Below are positions 17,016-25,394 of a DNA stretch of 64,000 bases, piece by piece. The position numbers were made by a program, and so were the translations under genes. The stretch covers positions 140,544-204,543 of the forward strand of contig NZ_LMUK01000041.1 of the NCBI RefSeq assembly GCF_009766005.1, in the 5' to 3' direction. The stretch comes from Bradyrhizobium sp. S69 (lineage in GTDB: Bacteria > Pseudomonadota > Alphaproteobacteria > Rhizobiales > Xanthobacteraceae). The notes under the pieces were generated by a model. That model was given only the letters and a program-made list of their open reading frames with translations. It had not been told where the DNA came from and searched no databases. The first letter of the stretch is position 1; every line of letters begins with the position of its first letter.

Positions 17016-17638
17016 CCAAGATGTCGGTTCTAAAAATCCTAAAGAAAAACTGCCGGGTTCCAAACGCGAATTCAGTAACCCGCTGTCCCCGCGTTTGTTC
17101 CCGGTTTTTGCATATTTTGGTCGGAATCCGGCGCAATGGAAGTGGAAAAATGCAGGGGCCCCTTGAGTTATGTCGCCCCCCGGACACAAAAGTGTCCGCG
17201 CGGCTTCTAAGCCGTTGGCCTCCTCCCCTAGAAAGAATTCCACACTCGATGGAACGGCCTTGTATTCCGCGCTGGCCTTATAGCGGAGTAATCACGGCCT
17301 CTTAGCGTACCTATTTTCCAATCGAATCAATGACGGTGGTTGCGGATTCATTTCCATTTCGCAAAGAAAACGCGGGTTATGTCCCGACCAGTTTCGTCAT
17401 CCAGGACGACGAAATAAATTCGTCTTTTGAGCCAGCCGAGCAACTTGCTCCCCGTATGACAATTGCGATCGATATCAAAATGCACTCCTCCCGATCGAGG
17501 ACACCGTCGGAGAACAACCGGACCGTCTTTGGCTCTGCTGACAAAACTTGGACACTCCTGCATGTCCACCCCTGGAAGGAGCTGGTTGTTTAGGTGGACG
17601 CAGCGACGTACAGCGAATCGGATGTTGAGGCTCTTGCG
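17016..17638. other. upstream region of the kinase, no clear gene
   Basis: Holds the promoter side of the kinase gene. A minus-strand frame at 17348-17569 ending LLGWLKRRIYFVVLDDETGR has a coding look but no family or ribosome site. I leave it unassigned. Confidence 0.3.
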
Positions 17639-18100
17639 CTACCTGCTTGCCTTCCGCATCACGTCTTCCACGTAAACAGATCTAGCGTCGGTGTAAGCCT
17701 CCCGATCTGTCTGATGTTCGGCGGCAAGTCGCATTTTGAGCCGCCCGTAAGTCTCAGCTTCATCTGGATGAGCACGCAAATAGTCCCTGAACGCCAACCG
17801 TCGCCACATCTCCCCGTCTGGCTCTGCGACATGCACATGGTGGGAAAGGGAGCAATGAGAACTCCTGACACGGTCGTGCGGCAGTCCGCGCGGAAGATTC
17901 CCGATTCCGTGCCGTCGAGACCCGGAGATTGGGCCGAAAATGAGTGCCAGGGTCTGGCGGTAGTCGCGATCGCACCGGTCTCCGCCGATAGTCTCTGCAA
18001 AACGGGAATATTCGGGGTGGTGGCCGGAGACTTTCGGCAGTTGCTGCCCGAACATCGGCGCTCTGGGAGGCCAGAGACAAAACCAAATACGCACAAAGCC
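17639..18100 (-). pseudogene. GrpB/UPF0157 family protein, degenerate
   Basis: The C-terminal ~65 codons are clear: SHHVHVAEPDGEMWRRLAFR then DYLRAHPDEAETYGRLKMRL and TDREAYTDARSVYVEDVMRK, matching the GrpB nucleotidyltransferase-like ending (HHLHV, LAFRDYLRAHP, Y-T-D-A-K). Upstream of about 17850 no single frame gives the expected N-terminal half, and possible pieces fall in different frames. The family's start motif, with a conserved V-E-V-V-x-Y, is not visible. Judged a pseudogene that lost its N-terminal half. Confidence 0.6.
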
Positions 18101-18196
18101 CGGATTTCCGGCCCATTCTCGCGTCTCTTGGTCGGCCTGGCCAAATGCGGGAATGGCTGGCTGGCGACGCAGTGCTGATCGCACCTTTCTCTAGAC

Positions 18197-18220
18197 AAAT
18201 TCCCTGCTAACAGGGAATTT
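18197..18220. repeat. perfect AT-flanked palindrome near the tRNA fragment
   Basis: AAATTCCCTG and CAGGGAATTT form a perfect 10-base inverted repeat around a CTAA loop. AACAGGGAAATTC follows at once, and CAGGGA-type words recur to 18370. It lies ~200 bases left of the tRNA-Lys remnant. It could be a recombination or regulatory site of the island; function is not shown by sequence. Confidence 0.5.
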
Positions 18221-18426
18221 AACAGGGAAATTCACGGCTTTGAGGGCCGGAAGGCCGAATGCAGCCCTAAAAAGGACCGCGCGCAGTCGTTTAGCAGGAT
18301 TTTCCCTGCGCTAGTTAACTGGGAAAATCATTCGACGATCAGGGAAATTTTTCTGTCGTATCAGGGATTTTTCATCCCTACCAAAGGCGATACGCGGTTC
18401 GCGCCAGCAGCGGTCATTCGAAATTT

Positions 18427-18481
18427 GAGCACGTGACTTTTAATCATGGAGTGGTGGGTTCGAGTCCCACCGCGCTCACCA
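18427..18481 (+). repeat. tRNA-Lys 3' fragment, island attachment site (left copy)
   Basis: Sequence from the D-arm end through the anticodon arm (ACTTTTAATC; anticodon TTT), variable loop, T arm (GTGGGTTCGAGTCCCAC) and the 3' acceptor strand CGCGCTC-ACCA. The 5' acceptor half (GAGCGCG and D arm) is absent, so this is not a functional tRNA gene but the duplicated 3' end expected at an attachment site. An equivalent 55-bp copy is at 38375-38429 with two mismatches. Both are followed by related genes. Confidence 0.85.
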
Positions 18482-18656
18482 AAAACCCCACTACCGCAAT
18501 GGGTTCTTTCATCCACCGAAGTGCCAGCCGAGTTGTACGCAACTTTAGATACGGAATAGTCAGCAACGCGTTAAAACCGCCCTCCAGGCGCCAATTGCTG
18601 CCCTTCTCGCTGATCGCCCCTTGACCAGCCCCGCCAACACGCCCACCCCATGGGCC

Positions 18657-18854
18657 ATGACTATCCCCCAAACAGACATCACAATTGAGCACCGCTGCGA
18701 GGCGCTGACGATCAGTGAAATCCCACCCTACCGCTGCACCACGTCAGCTACTGGTGCCCGGCGAGGCCGGGAGGTCTGTCCCAGCCACGCCAGCGCGCTC
18801 CACGTCCGTTGGTTCGATGATGACGATGCTGGCGTGCGCCAGCTACAGAACTGA
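18657..18854 (+). CDS. island protein next to the attachment site (copy 1)
   Basis: 65 residues from ATG 18657: MTIPQTDITIEHRCEALTIS then EIPPYRCTTSATGARRGREV and CPSHASALHVRWFDDDD. It has three cysteines (RC, YRC, VC), and its paralogue at 38626-38814 sits in the same place after the other tRNA fragment. That makes it part of the conserved end of the integrated elements. No domain recognised; the acidic W-F-D-D-D-D run is conserved in both. Confidence 0.65.
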   Translation: MTIPQTDITIEHRCEALTISEIPPYRCTTSATGARRGREVCPSHASALHVRWFDDDDAGVRQLQN

Positions 18855-19054
18855 CGTACCGGCGTCTAGCTGCCGTCCACGAGGGTGAAAACTAGGAACA
18901 TTGCCGCCACCGCAGGTTCTCCGGACATTCATTTAGAGGAGGTCGGTAGATACGACAGTCGGCGTCGCAGGGGGATAGCAGACGACTCAGGCTGACAAAC
19001 TCGGTAAGCCCGAGGCCATCAGCCGTCTGGTCGAAATCGGATTGAAGGCAAAAA

Positions 19055-19243
19055 ATGACTTCACCTCTCACCGCAGCTGAGCGCAAAGTGCGCGATGAAG
19101 AACTCGAGTCCGCGAAAAGGGCCTCGGCCCGCGCCGCCATGGCCGACCAGGCAGCTCGGATCAACACTTTCAATGACAATTACAAGCGTTTGAAAGCCGA
19201 TCGGCAGGCGCGAGAGGCGTCGGAACTGAAGGCGAAGAAATGA
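19055..19243 (+). CDS. small helical protein, paralogue of the next gene's N-terminus
   Basis: 62 residues: MTSPLTAAERKVRDEELESA, KRASARAAMADQAARINTFN and DNYKRLKADRQAREASELKA. The pattern L-T-x-A-E-R-K ... A-M-x-D-x-A ... F-x-D-N-x-x-R-L-(K/R)-A-x-R-x-A-R-E-A is repeated in the first ~60 residues of the following protein. The stop overlaps the next start (ATGA at 19240), so the pair is translationally coupled. Predicted all-helical and soluble. Function unknown. Confidence 0.7.
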   Translation: MTSPLTAAERKVRDEELESAKRASARAAMADQAARINTFNDNYKRLKADRQAREASELKAKK

Positions 19244-19659
19244 ACGGTGTCCGGAAAAGCACTGATGCCGGACTCACGACCGCCGAGCGAAAAAGTCTGC
19301 GCGAGAGCGAAGCGCAAGAGGCGATGTCGGACCATGTGGACGCCGAGAAGGCCTTTCACGACAATCGAGAGCGTTTGCGCGCGGCCCGACTGGCGCGCGA
19401 AGCCGTGGCTGGCCCGATGCTTTATCCCGCTCTGGGCCTTCCAGATGAGACTCCTATCTTTAACGTCCGCTTTTCGACACGCATCACAAACGCGCTCAAC
19501 GGGGCGGGCGTCAAAACAGTCGGCGAAATCCGCGAAGCATCCGACGCAACGCTGCTAAGCTATCAAGACCTTGGAGCAAGCTCGATCGCCCGGCTTCGCG
19601 AAACTCTAGGGCCGGCGCAATCGGACGCGCTCAAGCCGAAGCGCGAAAACCCGAGATGA
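19240..19659 (+). CDS. protein with RNA polymerase alpha-CTD-like C-terminal domain
   Basis: 139 residues. Residues ~10-58 repeat the preceding small protein (LTTAERKSLRESEAQEAM, AFHDNRERLRAARLAREA). Residues ~75-130 read FNVRFSTRITNALNGAGVKT, VGEIREASDATLLSYQDLGA, SSIARLRETLG, which lines up with the helix-hairpin-helix fold of the RpoA C-terminal domain (V-R-x-x-N-x-L ... I-x-x-I-G-E-L ... L-x-x-x-N-L-G-x-x-S-L-x-E-I). By eye alignment the DNA-contact Arg (E. coli R265), Asn268, Gly296 and Ser299 equivalents are kept, while Lys298 and Glu302 are not. A DNA-binding or polymerase-interacting role is inference. Confidence 0.75.
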   Translation: MNGVRKSTDAGLTTAERKSLRESEAQEAMSDHVDAEKAFHDNRERLRAARLAREAVAGPMLYPALGLPDETPIFNVRFSTRITNALNGAGVKTVGEIREASDATLLSYQDLGASSIARLRETLGPAQSDALKPKRENPR

Positions 19660-19812
19660 ATTGACAGCGTGCCCCCCCGGGGCGACCTCGCGCACCCTAC
19701 CGTGAATTACCTCGCCATCGGCGACTGACTGGCGCAACTTGCGTAAGGGGCGACGCGGCGACCTCCGAAATTGAGCAAAGGCTCCATACTCCCCACAACA
19801 GAGGCGACCGAA

Positions 19813-20034
19813 ATGCCCAAGTATCATATCGATCTTCTCAGAGGTCCCCTTGTTGTTAAATCTTTCGATTATGAGGCAGTCAATGCTCCGGGCGCTTGCG
19901 CCGGCGCCAATGACTGGCTTGAGAAAGCATCCCCTTTAACGGAAGCTACTCGCGCCCAGATTTCGCAAGGTCGCGACATAATCGCAACCAGAGAGCCGAT
20001 CGCGGACGGGGTTTGGTCTATGGCGAATCCTTGA
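19813..20034 (+). CDS. hypothetical protein
   Basis: 73 residues from ATG 19813 (AGAGG upstream): MPKYHIDLLRGPLVVKSFDY, EAVNAPGACAGANDWLEKAS and a C-terminus ending WSMANP. Probably a small alpha/beta protein. It is unlike anything I recognise. Related in style to other rhizobial island peptides of the YHIDL type. Confidence 0.5.
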   Translation: MPKYHIDLLRGPLVVKSFDYEAVNAPGACAGANDWLEKASPLTEATRAQISQGRDIIATREPIADGVWSMANP

Positions 20035-20338
20035 TCGGCGTCGGCAAGCCATGGCGTGCCGTCAGCCATGTCACCACTCCAAAACGGCTTGAGCTTGCAT
20101 CAGCAGTGTCGGCCGCGCTGGTTGAACCTGGTTCGGTTGGCCCGATGCACCTCATCCCGGCAGAGAGATGTGTCGGGCCGCTTCCTTCGCTCAGAATAAA
20201 TCTCGCCTTCCGGAGAGCAATGTCGGCTTACCCCGCCTCCATGGCTGACCTCCTGTGAGGCTGTGGCGGCCAGTCGGGGTCGGACGCACGGAACAAAATC
20301 CATCGCCCTCCCTTGATTGAGACATCAGAGGAATGCCG
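20035..20338. other. stretch without a recognised gene
   Basis: No frame with family resemblance or a ribosome site; bases 20320-20338 form the leader of the next gene. Confidence 0.35.
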
Positions 20339-20605
20339 ATGCCAAGCAGCCAGTTAAAACGCGCCGAACGCTCGATCCAGACGATCCGTGATCAGGGCGA
20401 GCTTCCGCCGGAAACTGCCGACGCGCTGCAAGAGCTGGTCGATGTCATCCGGACGATCGAAGTGCGCGTGTCGGCGCTGGAAGGTCAACGCGTTGGCGCA
20501 CTGGACGTGAGACCCGTGCAGCCCGGTCGCAGAATCTATCCGCCACCGTGCAAGGAATGCGATGGCAAAGGACGGATACCAAAGGAGGGCAACTTACCAG
20601 CTTAG
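20339..20605 (+). CDS. coiled-coil protein with a DnaJ-type CxxCxGxG tail
   Basis: 88 residues from ATG 20339: MPSSQLKRAERSIQTIRDQG, then LPPETADALQELVDVIRTIE helix, and a C-terminal PPCKECDGKGRIPKEGN. The CxxCxGxG repeat is one half of a DnaJ-type zinc motif, so metal binding would require a dimer or partner. It is a stand-alone gene in the island with no operon partner. Function unknown. Confidence 0.6.
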   Translation: MPSSQLKRAERSIQTIRDQGELPPETADALQELVDVIRTIEVRVSALEGQRVGALDVRPVQPGRRIYPPPCKECDGKGRIPKEGNLPA

Positions 20606-21372
20606 ACCGCCGGGCCACTCGGCGCGACAGTTCGATTGCGAGACATCGGTACGGAGGACGTCGCGACCTGCCGGCAATTCATTTATTGCGAATTAGATGG
20701 ATCAAAAAACAGAGTCGAAAGCTGCTTGATTAAGCTCGCAGCTTTTTCAGTTTCAAGCCCAAGTCGCGCACACAAAAGCGATTTGATAGGGGGAAGATCG
20801 GGCAGATAATATTCCCGTGCGATGACCAACTCCGATGGCACGATACGCTTTGGAATTGCACTCAAGCCAATGCCGGCTTTCACGGCGGCTAATTTCGCAT
20901 GGTAATCAGGGCTGTTAAACACGATATTGTAATGGATACCGCGCTTGGCCAAGGTACGGATCATCCAATCATCGCCCGGCCACGTCAGAATTGGGATGGG
21001 TGCCCCCGGACTTAAAACAAACTTGTTAGCCCTTACCCAAACCAATGGATCATTGCGCTCATTGATAATCAACTCTTCGATCTTCTCATCGATGGCCTGA
21101 TTTTCAAAGATGCAAGCAACATCGATGTATCCGTCGACCAGTCCTTTCGCGATCGTCGTGGAATGGTCGGTGTGAATAACAATGCCTGACAATGATTCCG
21201 CAGTTTGATGGTTGATGAACTCCTCAGCCAAGAGAGTGCTGAGGCCCAATCGAAGTGCTTGAGGTCCAGCCATATTGCCACCAAGCCGCAACATTTGATC
21301 GTTTGACTCCAGCGTCTCCCTCCGGTGGGGACCGTCTTGTCGGGTTAAATCGATTGCGCTGTAACAGTACTT

Positions 21373-21771
21373 ATGGACGTCCATAAGTACAGTACTCAGG
21401 CTGAGCGGTTAGAGGTTGTCGAGACGGGTCGGCGGCGGCGCTGGTCCGATGACGAGAAGCTTCGGATCGTGTTGGAAAGCCTGGAGACGCCGCGTGCGAT
21501 CTCGTCGACAGCGAGGCGCCATGGGATATCGCGCTCATTGCTGATGACGTGGCGGCGCGCGTTCCGCCCCGAGCCCGTTGGCCCCGACATACAGCAGAGC
21601 GGCTTCGTGCGGGCGGTGGTTACTTCGGCTGAGACGGTCGCAGCGGAATCCAGCGCGTTGACGACGGGCCGCATGGTTATCGAGATCGGGAAGGATCGTC
21701 GCGTCATTGTCGATGCCGGCGTCGATGCGGCGGCACTGGCGCGGGTACTTGCCATTCTGGAGCGGCGATGA
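21373..21771 (+). CDS. tnpA: IS66 accessory protein TnpA
   Basis: 132 residues with an N-terminal helix-turn-helix of the IS3/IS66 OrfA type: GRRRRWSDDEKLRIVLESLE then TPRAISSTARRHGISRSLLM and TWRRAF. The C-terminal part (VIEIGKDRRVIVDAGVDAAA then LARVLAILERR) is typical of IS66 TnpA. Its stop overlaps the tnpB start (ATGA at 21768). The start lies 59 bases inside the left end of the element. Confidence 0.93.
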   Translation: MDVHKYSTQAERLEVVETGRRRRWSDDEKLRIVLESLETPRAISSTARRHGISRSLLMTWRRAFRPEPVGPDIQQSGFVRAVVTSAETVAAESSALTTGRMVIEIGKDRRVIVDAGVDAAALARVLAILERR

Positions 21772-22115
21772 TCCCGGTCGCGGCAGGTGTGCGGATCTGG
21801 ATTGCCAGCGGCCACACCGACATGAGGAAAGGGATGAATGGCCTGGCGCTGCTGGTGCAGGAGGGCCTTGGCCGCGATCCGTTCGCGGGCGACGTCTTCG
21901 TGTTCCGCGGTCGCGCCGGTTCGTTGATCAAAGCCCTGTGGCATGACGGGATCGGGCTGTCGCTCTACGCCAAACGGCTCGACCGTGGACGGTTTGTCTG
22001 GCCGGCGACGGTGGACGGCGTGGTGGCGCTGAGTGCGGCACAGATGAGTTACCTGTTGGAAGCGATCGACTGGAGAAATCCGCAACATACATGGCGACCG
22101 CAGAGCGCGGGCTAG
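21768..22115 (+). CDS. tnpB: IS66 accessory protein TnpB
   Basis: 115 residues, the classic small IS66 Orf2: MIPVAAGVRIWIASGHTDMR, KGMNGLALLVQEGLGRDPFA, GDVFVFRGRAGSLIKALWHD, GIGLSLYAKRLDRGRFVWP. Full length for the family. Coupled to tnpA by a 4-base overlap. Confidence 0.96.
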   Translation: MIPVAAGVRIWIASGHTDMRKGMNGLALLVQEGLGRDPFAGDVFVFRGRAGSLIKALWHDGIGLSLYAKRLDRGRFVWPATVDGVVALSAAQMSYLLEAIDWRNPQHTWRPQSAG

Positions 22116-22185
22116 GCTTAGAAAAGCTCTGGGGTGCGAAAAAAAAGTCACCGCAAATCGCTGATTTTGTGATTCCATCAGCTTC

Positions 22186-23826
22186 ATGAAAGCTGGTGTT
22201 GAAGCCCTGCCAGACGACGTCGAAGCGCTGAAAGCGGCCTTGATTGTCGCACGCGCGGAGGCCGCCGCGGCGCGTGCTCAACAATCCGACGACCAGGCGC
22301 TGATCGCTCATCTGAAGCTGCAGATCGAGAAGCTGAACCGTGACCGTCATGGCCCGCGCTCGGAGCGTACCGCGCGACTTTTGGACCAACTGGAATTGAC
22401 GCTGGAGGAACTGGAGACCGCGGCGACCGAGGACGAGCTTGCCGCCGAAATCGCGGCGGCCAAAGCCGCGAACGCAACCACCACCGTGGCGTCGTTCACG
22501 CGCAAGCGACCTTCCCGCCAGCCGTTCCCGGATCATCTGCCTCGCGAACGGATAATCGTGCCAGGACCTGTGGCATGCGACTGCTGTGGCGGATCGCGGC
22601 TGTCCAGGCTCGGCGAAGACGTTACCGAGACGCTGGAGGTCATCCCAAAATCCTGGAAGGTGATCCAGCACGTCCGGGAGAAGTTCTCCTGCCGGGATTG
22701 CGAGAAGATCAGCCAGGCTCCGGCGCCGTTCCACGTGATCGCGAGGGGCTGGGCCGGACCCAGCTTGCTGGCGATGGTGTTGTTCGAGAAGTTTGGCCAG
22801 CATCAGCCGCTCAACCGACAGGCTGAGCGCTACGCTAAGGAAGGCGTGCCGATCAGCCTGTCGACCCTGGCCGACCAGGTCGGCGGCTGCACGGCGGTGC
22901 TGATGCCGTTGTTCAAGCGCCTTGAGGCCTACGTGCTGAGTGCCGAGCGGTTGCATGGCGACGACACCCGGGTGCCGGTTCTAGCCAAGGGCAAGACCGA
23001 CACCGGCCGGATCTGGGTCTACGTGAGGGACGACAAGCCGTTTGGCGGGCCGGCGCCGCCGGGGGCGGTGTTTTATTACTCGCGCGACCGCGCCGGCGAG
23101 CATCCGCAGGCTCATTTGGCCAACTACAGTGGAATCTTGCAGGCTGACGCCTACGGCGGCTACGGCAAACTCTATGAACCCGGCCGCCCGCCCGGGCTTA
23201 TCCTGGAAGCGGCTTGTTGGGTCCACGCCCGGCGTCCGTTCTTCGTGATGGCGGATCTGGCCGAGAACGCGCGTCGCAAGGCGCAAGGCAAAAAGCCGGT
23301 GGCGATCTCGCCGCTGGCGCTGGAAGCGGTCCGTCGGATCGATCAGCTGTTCGAGATCGAGCGGGCGATCAACGGACAAAACTCCGCACGGCGCAGGGCC
23401 GTTCGACAGGAGCTCAGCGCACCGCTGGTCGCCAATCTGGAGGCCTGGATGCGAGAGCAGCGCGCCAAGCTGTCGCGCGGCAACGACGTCGCCAAGGCCA
23501 TGGACTACATGCTCAAGCGCTGGACCGCGTTCACGCGCTTCCTCGACGATGGCCGCATCTGTCTGTCCAACAACGCCGCCGAGCGCGGCGTACGCGGCAT
23601 CGCACTGGGGAGAAAATCCTGGTTGTTCTGCGGCTCCGACCGAGGCGGCGAGCGGGCCGCGGTGATGTACAGCATGATTGTCACGGCCAAGATGAACGAT
23701 ATTGATCCGCAGACCTGGCTTGCCGATGTGCTGGCTCGCATCGCCGAGCATCCCGTCCAAAAATTGGACGAGCTACTGCCCTGGAATTGGCGCCAGCTCG
23801 ACGTCAGAAACCGTCAGGCGGCTTGA
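22186..23826 (+). CDS. tnpC: IS66 transposase TnpC
   Basis: 546 residues, full length. The N-terminal leucine-rich coiled coil (EALKAALIVARAEAAAARAQ) and the zinc-finger segment with C-D-C-C-G-G-S-R-L and F-S-C-R-D-C precede the DDE region: LHGDDTRVPVL, LQADAYGGYGKLYE (first and second Asp), and the late Glu in CLSNNAAERGVRGIALGRKS. The final KMNDIDPQTWLADVLARIAE followed by LLPWNW is diagnostic for IS66 transposases. No internal stop or frameshift. Confidence 0.96.
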   Translation: MKAGVEALPDDVEALKAALIVARAEAAAARAQQSDDQALIAHLKLQIEKLNRDRHGPRSERTARLLDQLELTLEELETAATEDELAAEIAAAKAANATTTVASFTRKRPSRQPFPDHLPRERIIVPGPVACDCCGGSRLSRLGEDVTETLEVIPKSWKVIQHVREKFSCRDCEKISQAPAPFHVIARGWAGPSLLAMVLFEKFGQHQPLNRQAERYAKEGVPISLSTLADQVGGCTAVLMPLFKRLEAYVLSAERLHGDDTRVPVLAKGKTDTGRIWVYVRDDKPFGGPAPPGAVFYYSRDRAGEHPQAHLANYSGILQADAYGGYGKLYEPGRPPGLILEAACWVHARRPFFVMADLAENARRKAQGKKPVAISPLALEAVRRIDQLFEIERAINGQNSARRRAVRQELSAPLVANLEAWMREQRAKLSRGNDVAKAMDYMLKRWTAFTRFLDDGRICLSNNAAERGVRGIALGRKSWLFCGSDRGGERAAVMYSMIVTAKMNDIDPQTWLADVLARIAEHPVQKLDELLPWNWRQLDVRNRQAA

Positions 23827-24214
23827 CCATTACATCCTGCGAGCAATCCCGCCGCGGTCCTCACCGGATGCTAACACTCCAGCACACGCCGGGCATGATG
23901 CAGTGCGAGTTTGCCGAGTTCCGTGACCCGTGTTCCGTTGGCGCCCTTGGAAAACAGCGAGCCTCCAATAATCGTCTCTATGCGTTTTACCTGCGAGCTT
24001 ACGGCTGGCTGGCTTAAACCCAGGCTATCGCCGGCTCTGGACAAGCTCCCCGTCTCGGAAATTGCGACGATTGTGCGCATGATTTCGATGGGAATATTGA
24101 TATTTTGATGCCGCTTATGCAATCAATTACCCCCCTTTGAAATATTGTACGCCCTCGAATTCTGCCTTTAGTTGTATGGCCGTTCAAGTTATACTTTTGG
24201 AGTCCTTCTCGTCT

Positions 24215-24424
24215 CTATCCACGTTCTAAGACGGGGAAGGCGTCCGCGTTCTGCTCGACAAGCCACCAATCGAGGCAGCAACCTACATCGAATGTTAGAT
24301 GATGTTCGCGGTCCATCGCGCTTTCGATCACCGCGTCGACCTGTTCGCCGGTCAATTTGCCTCTGGGGCTTGCCACCAAGGCGTCGACCAACGCTAAAAC
24401 GACATTGAGGTTTCCGCGGATCAA
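24215..24424 (-). CDS. hypothetical protein, TTG start
   Basis: 69 residues: (TTG)IRGNLNVVLALVDALVASPR, GKLTGEQVDAVIESAMDREH, HLTFDVGCCLDWWLVEQNAD, AFPVLERG. The start TTG (24422-24424) overlaps the stop of the short frame upstream (TTGA), suggesting coupling. The translation is coherent (E-Q-V-D-x-V-I helix, C-C-L-D-W-W segment) but of no known family. Confidence 0.45.
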   Translation of the reverse strand: MIRGNLNVVLALVDALVASPRGKLTGEQVDAVIESAMDREHHLTFDVGCCLDWWLVEQNADAFPVLERG

Positions 24425-24549
24425 TGTTCCGCCTCGGCATAGGCCAGTATCGCATCAACCGACCGGGGTGACGCGCACGCGATGGCCGCGACCGCCCGGG
24501 CTTCAATCTCATTGTGCTCGGCGCGCAGCGGCGGAAGGTCGGCGTCCAC
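24421..24549 (-). CDS. possible 42-residue protein upstream of the TTG-start gene
   Basis: From GTG 24549: VDADLPPLRAEHNEIEARAV, AAIACASPRSVDAILAYAEA, EH. It ends at TGA overlapping the next start. It is a plausible helical peptide; supported only by the overlap and residue composition. Confidence 0.35.
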   Translation of the reverse strand: MDADLPPLRAEHNEIEARAVAAIACASPRSVDAILAYAEAEH

Positions 24550-24706
24550 CTAGTCTTACAAACAAATCAAGGCGCTCCTAGCCCATTTGGCCTGTATGAG
24601 CTTGGCTAATACCTAGAGGAAACGAAACACGCGTTGATGCGGATGGAAGCGGCGTGGCGCACGCTGGCCAACCAGGGGAGATAGGCGGCCGTTCAGTCAG
24701 CCGAAC

Positions 24707-24961
24707 TTAGAACTCCGCAGCGAGCAAACGAAATCTAATATTTTCCGCCCTGCCCCGAACCTTCACGGCGCCGCGAGCGCGAAACCGTTCGGCCTTAATC
24801 GCCAGGCATCGCCGTAACTCATCGTTACTCGTTTTGACGTGATTTCGAATTTCACGGCGTTCGAATGTCGTAACGTCGGGATCTGCGACGCGCCGCCAGG
24901 CCACGGTCTGCCAATCCATCAATTCGCGGATTTTGATGCTCAAATTGTCAGGCTCGGCCAT
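24707..24961 (-). CDS. hypothetical helical protein
   Basis: 84 residues from ATG 24961: MAEPDNLSIKIRELMDWQTV, AWRRVADPDVTTFERREIRN, HVKTSNDELRRCLAIKAERF and a basic C-terminus. Rich in Arg/Glu with predicted helices, no signal peptide. The frame upstream to 25081 is unlikely to be coding. No family assigned. Confidence 0.5.
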   Translation of the reverse strand: MAEPDNLSIKIRELMDWQTVAWRRVADPDVTTFERREIRNHVKTSNDELRRCLAIKAERFRARGAVKVRGRAENIRFRLLAAEF

Positions 24962-25103
24962 GCTGTCCCCGCCATCGATATCCAATGACGTTGACGGTAC
25001 CGCTGATTCTGAAAGATTCCTTAACGAGGCGCGTTCCGCGATCCTGACCCGCCATTTAGACGAGCGGAGACCTGCCGCCATTCAACTTGGATCATCCGGC
25101 ACG

Positions 25104-25394
25104 TTGCTAACATCGCGCGCTCGTAACTTCGCTTTACCGGTGACGGTAATGGCGTTTGCCAGCACAGCGGCTGTTGCCCAATCGAGCACGATCGGTCGTA
25201 CTCAAGCGCTCCCCGGCGGGTAACGACAGCTCTGCAACTTCTGGCGTAAGCACAGGGACAAACGCCGGCAGTGCCCGCCGCCGGGGGCCAACAGCGCGGC
25301 GAATCCATCCGGGAATAGCTACATGAATACTTCACCCTCCGGTTCGACGCTGATGCCGGGCGATGGTGCGCCCGCCGGAGCAGGTCGCCGTTAG
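25104..25394 (+). pseudogene. small secreted low-complexity protein, doubly frameshifted
   Basis: A signal-peptide-like start (RARNFALPVTVMAFASTAAV-AQ) follows a possible TTG at 25104. After SSTIGRTQALPGG the frame stops at 25221-25223. The neighbouring frames continue NDSSATSGVSTGTNAGSA and then NPSGNSYMNTSPSGSTLMPG-DGAPAGAGRR, stop 25392-25394. Together they make a Ser/Thr/Gly-rich secreted peptide of the kind seen at 8275 and 34343. At least two frameshifts, so inactive. Confidence 0.5.

Larger units (their letters stand above)
21314..23875 (+). mobile_element. intact IS66-family insertion sequence
   Basis: 2562 bp, with imperfect terminal inverted repeats: left end GTCTCCCTCCGGTGGGGACC, right end (reverse complement) GTTAGCATCCGGTGAGGACC. 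It is flanked by the 8-bp direct repeat ACTCCAGC (21306-21313 and 23876-23883), the target-site length expected for IS66. It carries tnpA, tnpB and tnpC in the usual order, all open. Identical target repeats and intact genes point to a recent insertion into the LysR gene. Confidence 0.93.
20683..24122 (-). pseudogene. LysR-family regulator interrupted by IS66
   Basis: The N-terminal part (24122 to 23876) has the LysR helix-turn-helix: IPIEIMRTIVAISETGSLSR, AGDSLGLSQPAVSSQVKRIE, then ALHHARRVLE. The C-terminal part (21313 to 20683) has the effector domain: SNDQMLRLGGNMAGPQALRL, GLSTLLAEEF, KAGIGLSAIPKRIV. Removing the IS and one copy of its 8-bp target repeat joins them in frame as ARRVLE-SNDQMLRLGG, an ~289-residue regulator of normal length. 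The gene is more AT-rich than its neighbours. Target unknown; no divergent gene is visible upstream. Confidence 0.88.

Noticed and set aside
18427-18481. Intact tRNA-Lys gene
   Set aside because: The 5' acceptor strand and D arm are absent upstream, so the sequence cannot fold as a full tRNA.
18433-18624. Frame beginning MTFNHGVVGSSPTALTK (also at 38381)
   Set aside because: It is a translation of the tRNA-Lys 3' fragment and its flank, a well-known false ORF; the antisense frame ending SAVGLEPTTP is the same artefact.
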